This document shows, piece by piece, positions 1-10,552 of a DNA stretch of 64,000 nucleotides. Positions within the stretch are counted from its first letter, which is position 1. Each line of letters begins with the position of its first letter. The notes under the pieces were generated by a model. That model was not told the DNA's origin, made no database searches, and worked only from the letters and a program-made list of their open reading frames with translations. A program made the position numbers and the translations under genes. This stretch comes from Bactrocera neohumeralis (taxonomy: Eukaryota > Arthropoda > Insecta > Diptera > Tephritidae), in NCBI RefSeq assembly GCF_024586455.1, contig NC_065921.1:22012635-22076634 (forward strand). Reading direction: 5' to 3'.

Positions 1-834
1 TATGCATAAAAGTACCGCATTGTTACCAACTTCAAACATTGTATTCCCTCGGCAACCCCATTTGCCACATACTACGCTGACATGAATTAGATAATAAATC
101 CATTTGTATAATGAAAAAGTGCACTAAAAATTTGTAAAATAGTTCGATAACAATCATGACTTTCGCTCGGTCCATTTAGTTTATAAACTCGTAAATTCCA
201 TTCAATACTTATAATTAAATTATTAGTCATTTGTCCAACTACCATTCCAACTTGTCAACTGCAGGGTGTATAAATGCATATAAGAGTAGTTGTATGTACG
301 AAAAACAACCCCAAATGTAGAGCGAACATGCAGCACCCCCCAGAATATAAACACATACTTGTACATATGAGCTAGAGTGAGTGTGTGTGTGTGTGTAGTT
401 CTCGAGCATATTGCAAAAAAGGACTGTCAGAGGCAAGTGAAACTACAATAAAACAAAATATGTGTATGTATATATATTTGTATGTACATATGTACATATA
501 TCTCTAATATAGTGAAAAAATGCATTGAAATGAAACTGAAAATAAAATCCAATGTTGTTTATGACTCATTTTCAAGTTTTTGAACATGAATTTTTTTTAG
601 GCATGGGGCTTGTGTAAACGAAAACAAATGTAGCAAATCGTATGGACACAGTTTAATGCCCCGATACATATCATGAAATGCACATAAACATATTCAGCAC
701 AAAATTGTTTCCATTTTGAAACAAATAAAGTAGCAGAAATAATAGAACTGTGTGTGTAAACTTTATTGGTCCACTGTGGGGATGTGTGACAAACAAACGA
801 AAAGAAAAAAATTTAAAAAAAAGTTTAGCGGTGC

Positions 835-865
<31 letters not shown>

Positions 866-904
866 TGAGCAAAAAAAAAAAGGTTGGAAAATAACGATAA
901 ATAT
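1..904. other. Non-coding AT-rich flank with microsatellites
   Basis: No supportable gene. It holds a (GT)n run at 379-396, TACATATGTA-type sequence near 470-505 and an A-rich run at about 836-880 that is almost pure poly(A). The short open frames here are cysteine/histidine-rich by-products of the microsatellites. Confidence 0.6.
836..880. repeat. Poly(A)-rich simple sequence
   Basis: Long uninterrupted A run followed by another A-rich run. It may be the tail of an old retroposed sequence, but no recognisable body lies upstream, so it is called only as simple sequence. Confidence 0.8.
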
Positions 905-1600
905 ATAAAACAAGAAAAAATCTTAACTTCGGTTGTTCCGAGCTATAATACCCCTCACAATTACAAAATATTCGTTAAAAGAACTTGATTTTGAACGTTC
1001 AGTTTGTATGACAGCTATAAGCTATAGTAATCCGATCCTAACAAGTTTTTCGTAGATTATGCCTTTCTCTTGGACAGTAATCCATGCTGAATTTCGTGAA
1101 GATATTTCATCAAATCAAAAAGTTGTTCATACAAGCGCCTGAGACCGATTGTTCGATTTGTATGGCAGCTATATGCTATAGTGCTCCGATTTGAATATCT
1201 CTTTTGAGGATTGCATAACTTATTAAAATAATAACCCTTACCAAATTTTTTGAAGATATCTTGTAAACTGAAAAAGTTGTCCATACAAGGACTTGAAGTT
1301 GATGGGTCAGTTTGTATGGCAGCTGTATGTTAAAGTACTAGTACGAAATCGGCGTTGCCAACAAATAAGCAGGTTTTTAGTGTGAAAAGAATGTGTGCAA
1401 AATTTCTAATCGATATCTCAAAATTAAAGGACTAGTTCGCGAATATATAGCCAGTTGAACATGGCAAAATCGACTCAGCTCATCCCACTGATCATTTATA
1501 TAAAGTATATTTTTTATAGGATCTCCACTGTTTCCTTCTGTGCATTGCAAACTTCGTGGTAAATTTAAAATACACTGTTTAGGGTATAAAAAATATACAT
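905..1600 (+). repeat. Dispersed repeat A, longest 5' copy
   Basis: It starts with AACAAGAAAAAATCTTAACT and the motif ATAATACCC. It then carries repeated blocks of the type 'cagtttgtatggcagctatatgctatag' (about 1000, 1155 and 1310) and ends near a GGGTATAAAAA motif (about 1581). The same order of blocks recurs at 60485-61110, and parts recur near 8750, 12540, 31050 and 38860, so this is a dispersed family. No long open frame is present, so it is probably non-autonomous. Ends are approximate. Confidence 0.65.
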
Positions 1601-2240
1601 GTATAAAAAAATATACAAAAAAAAAAACAAAAAAAATGACACCCAAAAACTGGAAAAAATCCGGCAAACGAAATGAAAAATAGAGAAATTTGCGAAAACT
1701 AATTTCGCAAGAGGAAATTAAATAGGGTGAAGTTTGACATTTGACAGATTTGTTGCCGCACCGTGTGGCGTGTGGCATGTAGTGCGGCATATTCATGCTG
1801 CTGCACATATTTCATTTACTTTTGGGGTGAATTGGATTTTTGCCAGTTGTTGTTGTTACAAATTTCACAAGATTTACGTGGCGCATGCATATTAGAAAAG
1901 TTTATTAAATCAAATTTATACGCTTTGAGGCGGCGACACGCTGCCAAAGGGTGGCCAAAGTTTAGTACAGGTTTTTTCTATTTCCTCTTACAATTTTATG
2001 TGCTAAGATTATGCAATAATTTAAAAGAATTGTGGTTTTTCAAGGCAGTTCGTCTAAACTGCGTAACGAAATCGGCGAATTGCAATTACTGTGATTTATT
2101 TCGATATCAAAATGAGTTTATTTTGCTTTGATATATCTGTATTAGCGAATCTGCTTACATTAAAATAAAAATTTTGCGATTTGCACACATACACACGCAT
2201 TCCATAAAGATACAAATACATTCGTATTTTCAATTCGCAC
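1601..2240. other. Stretch without a recognised gene
   Basis: The 122-codon open frame at 1763-2131 has no recognisable domain and unusual Cys/Tyr/Phe-rich composition, so it is treated as chance. Nothing else is supported. Confidence 0.4.
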
Positions 2241-2244
2241 AACT

Positions 2245-2740
2245 TCATTGCGGTGCCAGTGAGTTCATTTCGGCAACGCGTTCAATCGATGCTGTTTATA
2301 ATCGGCTGGCAAATTGACGAAATTCGCATTTTCAATCCAGCCGCAGGGTCGATTTCATTGCGGGTGCCAGTGAGTTCATTTCGGCAACGCGTTCAATATC
2401 GATGATTTTCAATTTTCGGAGACAAATAATCGGTTGATAGCGAGTAATATGTGACAAAAAAAAAAAAGAATAGACATTAAAATTATATTTATGATATTGA
2501 CGAAATGAAATTTCGCTCTGTGACATTCAATCCAGCCGCTAGGGTCGATAAATATAGCAAACACAAACATGCCGTCTAATGGTTGCACATGACACCAAAT
2601 CGACGAATAGACTCACCTTTGCAATATCAATGATTTTCAATACCGTTTCGGAGACATTCAAGTAGACGCACAGTGGGTTGATGGCGAGTAATATGTAAAG
2701 AAAAAAAGGAATGGAAATTAAAATTATATTTATGAATAAT
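2245..2740. repeat. Imperfect tandem duplication, roughly 110 and 230 bp periods
   Basis: The phrase GTGCCAGTGAGTTCATTTCG occurs near 2255 and again near 2365. The phrase CAATCCAGCCGC(A/T)AGGGTCGAT occurs near 2333 and again near 2528. A block beginning ATCRATGATTTTCAAT and ending AAATTATATTTATGA occurs at about 2397-2494 and again at about 2626-2735. The segment is therefore two or more diverged copies of one roughly 200-bp unit. No coding potential is seen. Confidence 0.7.
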
Positions 2741-3224
2741 TATGGTATTTATTTGAAAATTGAATTCCTTTGATCTAAGAATATTTCATAATTTATTAAC
2801 AAAAGATATAATAATAGTATTATTAGTATTCATTCTTAAACTAAAGAAAGTTTGGAACATAATATTTTAAGTAAAAGAAGTAAAGAAGGGCTAAGTTCTG
2901 TGACATTTTAGACTCTCACATCCATTCGTCTTTGATTCTGGAAATACCTTCAAAACTTGGCAAACCTTTATAACGAAAATCATTATATGTGGTATATGGT
3001 AGCTGTGGTAAGTTCTAGACCAATTTCGAACATTTTCAGTACTAAACTATATATTGTATATACATACTAATACAATAGTATATCTAGCATTACACTGTTA
3101 GTTAATTTTTCGAATATATCTTGCATATTGACCGATATATACGGTATAAAGCCAACCGAAAGTTTGACAATTTTATATTAGGTTTTATCTATTTTTGGCA
3201 TTACTACATATTATTAACAGAAAA

Positions 3225-3425
3225 AGGTGCCCTCTGAGTTTCATTAAGGTACCTCACCTACTACAACCAATATATGTATTGTATAATATTCGACCGAATA
3301 GACTACTTTCAGCACACAGTGAAGAGAATATAGCAGCCGCAGCTGAGAGTGTACACGAAGACGGTGAAGAGTCGATTTAGTGCCATTCGCAGCAACTCAG
3401 ACTGATGTATGGACTTCAGGGTGTT
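3225..3425 (+). pseudogene. Rosa-type mariner transposase, N-terminal fragment
   Basis: Reading through 3265-3380 gives residues resembling NIRPNRL..AHSEENIAAAAESV, the linker between the DNA-binding and catalytic domains of the rosa-type transposases at 42.2 kb (ITPNRPRPACSEENIAEIAE) and 44.8 kb (IRPNKSRPARSDEDIAAFAE). The next bases, CATTCGCAGCAACTC.GACTGATGTATGGA, parallel the copy at 44940-44970. The frame stops soon after. There is no catalytic domain here. It is a degraded scrap. Confidence 0.6.
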
Positions 3426-3839
3426 AATTTAATACCGGATCTTGCATTAAATCGGTACAAAGTCAGATATGGTTTTTTGTAATAAGTGGGCGACGCCACG
3501 CCCATTTTCACCTTTTTGAAAAAAACCTTCGCTTCTCTCTATCAGGTTCTTGAAAAGTTTAGTGTTTTTGACGTTTTTTTTGTTAGTCGGTTAACGTATT
3601 TTTTTTTTCATAACGTATGAGGCCCATTTCTTCCATTTTTGAACTGGGTATGTAATGCAAGGAAACGACTCTAAATTGCCGAGCTTAGAATGTACAAAAA
3701 AAGTAGGTGGAGAGATTCAAAAAAATTACGTCCAAATATGCATCGTCCAGAAAAAAACTTTATTTTTGGTTAGTGGTTTTCGTGGTGGGCGTGTACAATT
3801 ATCATCCATATTTTTATTCAGAAATACGTTATCGCGCAT

Positions 3840-3940
3840 CATGATATCTCAATTTTTACTCAAGACTATTTGATGCCTGACGGATATAACGGACAGATCT
3901 CGGATAGACTTCTGGTTTCAACAAGACGATGACATTTTCT
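3840..3940 (+). pseudogene. Rosa-type mariner transposase, catalytic-core scrap
   Basis: The DNA matches the 45335-45410 segment of the rosa copy at 44.8 kb: GACTATTTGATGCCTGA, then ATCTCGG.TAGACTTCTGGTTTCAACAAGACGATG. Translated, this includes WFQQDD, the region of the second catalytic Asp. It is probably the downstream part of the same dead copy as the 3225-3425 fragment, with the middle lost or replaced. Confidence 0.6.
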
Positions 3941-4044
3941 ATATATCGTATCAATCATTTTAGTTTTATTGATAAACAACCGTTTTGTGAACAAAACTAT
4001 AATACTCTCCTTAGCAACTTTGTTGCGAGAGTATAAAAAGTATT

Positions 4045-4880
4045 GAAACAAGTGAGGAAAGGCTAAGTTTGAATGTGTTTGGGATCGCGAAGTTATGACC
4101 GATTATCATTATGATTATGAGAACATCGAAATATCATAGCTATTGACCAACATAAACAGCTTAAAGTCCGCTAAAAAAGTTTAAAATAATAAACGCATCG
4201 ATTCAGAAGGTTTAGAAAAATTGTTTTTTGACTCAAATATATTAAAAACATGTTTTACGTTCTCACACACTGACTAACATATGCGACATATAGTGTGCAA
4301 GAAAATTTTAAATCTTTAAATTAGGTTTATTTATCTCTAGACCCTGGTAGTATTGAACAAATTTTATCTATTCTTGGTATTACCATATACCATTACAGCA
4401 AAAATATAGAAACATAGAGACACTATTGACCCGAATTCATGCATTTATAAGACGAGATTAAACTTTTATCAGCAAATGATTCTCTTCGAATTGCCATAAT
4501 ATTTCTCACAGTCAGCAATAAGCAATGGGGTGCAAAAATTACATTTGGTGGCTTGATATTATAACCAATTTAAGACCTGAGATATCGTATCAAAAAGACA
4601 CTATTTGTTCAAAGTCTTATCCCAATATATTATTCGGTGCTTTTTTTATTACATTATTAAATTATCGGCTTTTTTAGTAATTTTCAACATAACCGTTACA
4701 TGGGAGTGGGCGTGGTTATCAACTAATATGACCTATTTTCACAGTATATGAGACTTGTTTTCGGTTTAGGGTAAAGGTATCGAAAACATACCTTAAGTGA
4801 GTCGTTTATCCACCATCCAAACAGTTAAGAAAATAGTATTTCAAAATCATCGTGTTGACATCAGAGAGATCCTCTGAATC
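4045..4880 (+). repeat. Dispersed repeat B, copy 2
   Basis: It begins CAAGTGAGGAAAGGCTAAGT right after the end of copy 1, so the two lie head to tail. It shares with copy 1 the 'ttttatctattcttggtattaccata' block (about 4355-4385). It also has the 'cgttacatgggagtgggcgtgg' block (about 4692), which has a counterpart in the copy at about 35920. The downstream boundary is unclear. Confidence 0.45.
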
Positions 4881-6650
4881 TCATCATCTCATAGTATGAA
4901 TCGAATCACCATTTTGATTAATGTGTTGGGCACAATGTTCTATTTCAATAGATGCTAAATATATAATACAATAAAATAAAGAAACTAACAGCCCAAAATA
5001 CCAAGTTAGGACCAAACCTATTCACTACAGATACTGGATGATAAATAGTAGTAAGAAATTGTAAGAAATTTTGATAGAACGATGCACTAAAAATAATGCT
5101 TATAAAGCAAAATTCTCTCCTAAAGTTGAATTTATTGAATATAACGGTAACATATTGTTGAGAAGATGATTGACGAATGTACTTAAAACCCTGGCGCTCC
5201 TAAAAGTAATGAAAGAGGAAAAAATACACTTTCTTTGAGATTTAGAAAGCATTGGAAAGACGTCCCTATAAGTTTATTAATTAACTCGGACCAATAAGTG
5301 ATTGCATTATATTTTAAACTGCGATAATATATGAAGCTATCGAATAGTCAGCTTACGTAATATCTAATTTTTTCTCACTAATATATATACTAATATTGAT
5401 TTAGAAACTGTATAGATGACAATAGGTCTCTCTACATTGAGTGATCGAGTTGACTGCTGCCAATCCGCCAGGAAGGCATCCATCTCATAACAATAATGCA
5501 CATATCCTCAATTAACTCAGTGAAAGATGGAATATGATTGTTACATATTTTTACATTCATGAAAGGAAGATTGCCTACATCGATAGTCAAATTACGCCAC
5601 TGTGCAGGTATTTATAGCGCACCTGATTGAAATACCTGCCAAAAATCATTGATTTCCATGCTAAACGCCTTGATGTATGCTCTCGTACACGCAATAAAAT
5701 ACGCGCAGGGTGTTTGCGAGACACACACATGTAAGTGAGTTTGTTTAACACACACACGCATGCCCGTGCACTTTCATAAAGTAAGTAAAATTCCATCACT
5801 CACTACACTATAATCAGACACAATTTGACAATTTCGAAATTTTCACATGCGAAATTCAAATGTGCAAATCGCGTTGCGCAATTTACGCTGTCAGTGGGCG
5901 GTTACGCCACCGACATTCACTCATTCGCTCCAACTAATAGACACTTTCGCATAAACTCGTGCTTAAACGTATGACAGCAGTCTATTTATTCACGCATTTG
6001 TATTGTATTTGTATGTGTGCATGTAGATGTGTGTTTGTAAAGCAAATGTGACGTTTGCATTTGACATTTCGTGCGACAGCTGACTACTGACAAGCGACTA
6101 ACTATTCGGTCGGAGTTTGCCAGCCAAAGCCAAAGCCACAGCCACATTCGCCTAATCATGAATTTGACAAATTGCTGCGAAAATGGCTGCCAATCGCTGG
6201 ATTCGCACATATTTAATATATAATCTGTATGCTCTCGCACTCTTAGTTTGAATTGCGTTTGCATTTTGATTGTCAAATTGAAATTTAAATTCGACATTTA
6301 ATGCTCGTAATAAAATTGCAAATGAGCTGGCAGTGGTTGTGCGGCACCAGCTCCAACTGCAGTATGGAAATAATATATAAATATACGGTGTTGGTGCGGA
6401 GGTGAAGTTGTCGCTGGTTCCCTGTGTACTCCATTTTAATATGTGTTGAACAAATAGTGAATAGTTGAAGAGTTTATTAGCTTTGTAGGGGGATTGGTTG
6501 AATTTGTATTTAAAATAGTCCTGTTTAAGTTTACCGGTCGTTTTTTTTGTTTATTTTGTTGGATGGGATCTAAAATTACAAACTGGACGCTGTTTTTGGT
6601 GAGATAACGAAATGCTTAAAAATTTCAGATCGATATATCGATAGATCGCT
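4881..6650. other. Stretch without a recognised gene
   Basis: AT-rich up to about 5.4 kb, then a more balanced stretch (5.6-6.4 kb) with CA runs and a short hexamer-like run AGCCAAAGCCAAAGCCACAG near 6123. The open frame at 5986-6297 is driven by that repeat. No gene is supported. Confidence 0.5.
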
Positions 6651-6683
6651 CTTTAAATTTTAAAATAAATTTCTTTTGGAAAA

Positions 6684-8185
6684 ATGGGCCGAGCCAAACA
6701 TTGTTCTAAAGAAGAACGAAATCTCATTAAAAAATGTTGACGGAAGGAAAATCTTACAAGTTTATCGAAGTTTTGCTCGGATGTTCTGCCAAAATGATTG
6801 CGAATGCAAAACAATGGAAACAAAATCCCGAAACAAGGGGACAAAAAGAAGCTCTCTCGCGGACACAGTTGAGGAAAGTTGTGGCTTTGGCCCATGAAAA
6901 AACATTTTAGACCTAAAAAAAAAAATTGAGATGAGTTAAATCTTAGTGTCACTGCCTTAACAATAAGAAAAAAGTTGAAAGCAGCTAAACTCTATGGCAG
7001 GAGCCCAAGAAAGGTGCCATTACTTAAACACCGACATGTGCAAGGCAGAGTTCAATTTGCGGAAGAGCACCTGCGTTGGTCAATCGAAAAATGGAGCAAC
7101 ATATTATGGCCCGATGAAACAGAAATTGTTTTATTTTGTTCCCGAGGACGCCGACAGTATGTACGTAAGCCAGTAAACGCTTCATTTGATCCTAAATATG
7201 TTTCACGGACGGTAAAACATGGAGGTGCCAAAATCAATGTATGGGGGTGCTTGTCTTACTATGGTACAGGTCCGTTATTTTGGATTAAAGAAAATATGGA
7301 TGCCAAATTGTACGTTGAAATAATGGAGTCGACTATGCCACCACACGCTGAATGGAAAATGCCGTTGACATCGGTCTATAAACAAGATAACGACCCCAAA
7401 CATACCCGCTGGTTGGCAAAAAATTGGTTTGCTCTAAATCTTCTTCTTTTTAATTGGCGTAGACACCGCTTACGCGATTATAGCCGAGTTAACAACAGCG
7501 CACCAGTCGTTTCTTCTTTTCGCTACGTGGCGCCAATTGGATATTCCAAGCGAAGCCAGGTCCTTCTCCACTTGGTCCTTCCAACGGAGTGGAGGTCTTC
7601 CTCTTCCTCTGCCCCGGCGGGTACTGCGTCGAATACTTTCTGAGCTGGGGTGTTTTCGTCCATCCGGACAACATGACCTAGCCCTCGTAGCCGCTGTCTT
7701 TTAATTCGCTGAACTATGTCAATGTAGTCGTATATCTCGTACAGCTCATCGTTCCATCGAATGCGATATTCGCCGTGTCCAATGCGCAAAGGACCATAAA
7801 TCTTTCGCAGAACCTTTCTCTCGAAAACTCGTAACGTCGACTCATCGGTTGCTGTCATCGGCCAAGCCTCTGCACCATATAGCAGGACGGGAATTATGAG
7901 CGACTTATAGAGTTTGGCTTTTGTTCGTCGAGAGAGGACTTGCTCTAAATAGAGTTGAGATTATGGGTTGGCCGGCTCAGTCACCGGACCTTAATCCAAT
8001 TGAGAATCTTCGTGCAGAGCTGTAGGGAAAGAGAATCCGTCAAATACGAAGCAATTATGGAGTGCTGTGAAGCAGGCGTGGAAGGCCATTCTTCTCGAGA
8101 AATGCAAGCGTTTGGTGGACTCCATACCTAGGCGATGCACAGCTGTGTTATCCAACAACGGTCATTCGACGAAATACTAATTATA
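6684..8185 (+). mobile_element. Tc1-like DNA transposon, broken and split by a LINE
   Basis: The transposase starts at ATG 6684 with MGRAKHCSKEERNLIKK. A one-base loss in the A run near 6735 shifts the frame. An N-terminal helix-turn-helix region follows, then a stop at about 6908. The catalytic domain resumes in another frame (6943-7439): ILWPDETEIVLF gives the first Asp, and KQDNDPKHTRWLAKNWF the second. The frame is cut at 7439 by an inserted LINE and resumes at 7951 with WPAQSPDLNPIENLRAEL, which carries the Glu, followed by a stop. Skipping the insert gives 34 residues between second Asp and Glu, the Tc1 DD34E spacing. The tail to about 8185 is degraded. No terminal inverted repeats were recognised. 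It is clearly inactive. Confidence 0.88.
7440..7940 (-). mobile_element. 5'-truncated LINE inserted in the Tc1 copy, 10-bp target-site duplication
   Basis: The insert is bounded by the exact duplication TGCTCTAAAT (7430-7439 and 7941-7950). Read on the minus strand, it opens inside the C-terminal part of a LINE polyprotein: LIIPVLLYGAEAW, then LRVFERKVLRKIYGP. One frameshift lies in the Gly/Arg-rich stretch near 7612, after which the frame continues as RPPLRWKDQVEKDLASLG to a stop at 7470-7472. A very short 3' end terminates in AAGAAGAAG. Related copies lie at 8.5, 20.2 and 33.9 kb. The truncated 5' end, trinucleotide tail and target duplication are the marks of target-primed reverse transcription. 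The clade is not certain (RTE-like is a guess). Confidence 0.9.
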
Positions 8186-8534
8186 ATTAAATAATTATTT
8201 AGACTTTATTTTATATTGTTATAATGAATTAATTGATTTTTGATGTAAAAGTTTCAATACTGCTATTTTATTAATTTAAAGAAGATTTTTTTTTTAATTT
8301 TAAGGGGATATTTATACATATTTTAAGAAGAAGCATTAAAATTTTGAAAGAAAAATTAAATATTTTTAAATTTTCAAATTACTTTCAAATTTTTTTGACA
8401 TGTTCTGAAAAATGATCTACGTTAAAATGGCGACGATTTCAAAAACTAAAATGTGGTAGTTTTAGCCACCGAAATTCGATTTTTATCAGATCAATTCAAA
8501 ATTTTTTAGCTTTAGGATCACTAAATAGTAATTC
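8186..8534. other. AT-rich stretch, nothing recognised
   Basis: Very AT-rich sequence downstream of the Tc1 relic. It may include its 3' untranslated end, but no inverted terminal repeat could be paired with the upstream flank. Confidence 0.4.
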
Positions 8535-8735
8535 GGGCCGCTGGTGGAAGCAGAGGAAGAGGAAAACTTACACACCGTAGGAGAGATCAGGTGGAGACGG
8601 CCCTGGGCTGCACTTGGTACCTCGAATTAGCGCCAAATAGTGAATAGAAGAAACGACCGGTGCGCTGTCGTTAACACGACTACAACCGCGTACAACTTAA
8701 AGAAATTAAGAGCAAGAGAATATGTTAATAATTCA
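8535..8735 (+). pseudogene. LINE C-terminal fragment, opposite orientation to the 7.4 kb copy
   Basis: The plus strand reads CCGCTGGTGGAAGCAGAGGA, then GAGATCAGGTGGAGACGGCC and AAACGACCGGTGCGCTGTCG. This parallels, base for base in parts, the minus strand of the LINE at 7.4-7.9 kb (the Gly/Arg-rich stretch, then RPPLRW.DQVE, then RRND.CAVV). It is a short decayed copy of the same family, with frameshifts. Confidence 0.7.
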
Positions 8736-8744
8736 CATTCACAA

Positions 8745-8930
8745 GTATAAAATGTTCCTCACATGAACATTGACTGGTCAGTTTGTATGGCAACTACATT
8801 ATAAGCTATCGTGACAGGACTTGAATAATTTCTTCGGAAATTTCACCGTTATACTGTTGGACACTAATCCGTGCTAGATTTTTTGGCATTTTATTTTTTC
8901 AGTTTGTATGGCAGCCCGAAAAATATCAGC
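8745..8930 (+). repeat. Dispersed repeat A fragment
   Basis: It contains TGGTCAGTTTGTATGGCAAC and TATAAGCTATCGTGACAGGA, then CAGTTTGTATGGCAGCCC, the block order of repeat A at 0.9-1.6 kb. Partial copy. Confidence 0.55.
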
Positions 8931-10552
8931 TTTAAATACGAAATAATTATGGAGATGATTTCTCTAATACTTCCCATCTTGTGGCTGAGTTAATAATGGA
9001 TTTTGCAGTGCAAACCCGACTAATAAGGCACTGAGTACCGCTTTTTCGAACAAAAAGTACGAAAGGATTTCTCCTTAACATGTCTGCAATAAGCAATCGT
9101 AAGCAAAATAGGAATTTTGTTTTAAACTCGAATAAATTTTAAAATAAATTCGCAAAATATTATCTCTTTAGCTCACTAATTGACTTCTCCTTCCAAATTT
9201 CAGCAATTAATCATTTGAAATTTTTAAAAAATTACTTAATAAATGAAATATAATTTATAGACTCTCTCAGAGATGCCATTTGAAATTTTTGCAGAAACTA
9301 TTTTTTGACAAAACTTCTTGCATAGTTTTTGATAAGCACTTTCCTGAAGCTTGATATAAGTTTTTCACCTTTATTTTGTAGCGCTGAAAATATAAGTTCG
9401 TGAGCACTTGAAGTGAGATAATAAAATAAGAGTAAATTCAAGTCAAAAGCAAAATGCAATTCGTCACCGTAAAATAATGAAGTACAAGAATTTCACATTT
9501 CGTTATGCTTCTTGAGCGCACACACACACGCGCACACATACAGAGCCATATTGCGAAGGAAGCGAATAAGGTGTAGTGATCACCAAGGAATACAAGCCAC
9601 AAGTTGATAATATACCCAGCTGTGGGCTGATGGTGGCGGAGATGTGATGCAATACTACAATGCAATGACTGGAAAGCAAATGAGATGATATGAGATGAGA
9701 TGAGTTGAGTATGAAATGAAGATTCCCATGCAGAAGACGACAAAGGTGGAGGCGAAAGCGAAGGCGGAACTGATGGTGACTCTGCGATGATTCAGTGAAG
9801 CCAGTGCAATAACGGTGTCACTGGCAGCATTTTGAGTGTGAAATTACCGCAACATTCATCATCGGAGCAATACGAAGAACAGAGGAGAAGATTGAGAGAC
9901 TTAAAGAGAGTGCGGAAGAAGGCCAAAGGACAATTGCGTGTGTAAGTCGTTTGTTGTGGAAGCGCATATGACAAAGCATACCAAGTGCCAGAAAGGCTGA
10001 CAAATGGTTTTAATCATGTTGGCTTATAGCGAAGCAATGTCGTAGGAGTTTGACATGGAACGCTCAGAAAACTCTAAAAAAGAAGCAGTATAAGAAACTT
10101 AAATGTGAATATGCATCAGAGTTTTGAAAATTCAGAGCTTACAAATCTTCTCATATGTTGCTTGTGTGTGTGTACTTTAGCTGTTTTCTTCTGCGGTATC
10201 ACTTCGCTTGCTAGATATATCTGCTGCGAAATCAAAAACTGGATGCGCTTGCGGCATTTTCGCTTTCCTTCTGTTCGCGTTATATTGCGAGAAAATTGGA
10301 AATCAAAAGTTCTTCCCCATAAATCTCCATTTCACATGCCATATCATTGTTCCTGACCATCTATTCTCAATTTGGACATTGTGCCATAAAATCGCTCATA
10401 TTCTTGCGTCATTCATTAGCGGCGAACTTGCAGTTGTCAATCACTTTGATGAATACATACCTTGTACACCATCAAGAGCTTTTAGCGAGGTTTGGACATA
10501 CTATAACAATGCGATATTGGTTAGAAGATAAGTCTCTTCTAAATATGAGTGG
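8931..10552. other. Stretch without a recognised gene
   Basis: AT-rich to about 9.4 kb, then a more complex stretch with a CA run (9517-9535) and a short GAGAT-type run near 9683-9710. The overlapping frames at 10105-10559 have no recognisable domain. Confidence 0.45.

Larger units (their letters stand above)
2870..4040 (+). repeat. Dispersed repeat B, copy 1, carrying rosa mariner pieces
   Basis: It starts with AAAGAAGGGCTAAGTTCTG, the diagnostic start seen again at about 4050 and 35190. It contains the 'gtgggcg..gccacgccca' block near 3487 and ends with GCAACTTTGTTGCGAGAGTA at about 4014-4033. The start of the family (see 35228-35250, ATTTTATACTCTAGCAACTT) is roughly the reverse complement of that end, so the family probably has inverted termini. 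Rosa-type transposase fragments sit inside it (3225-3425 and 3840-3940). Confidence 0.55.
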
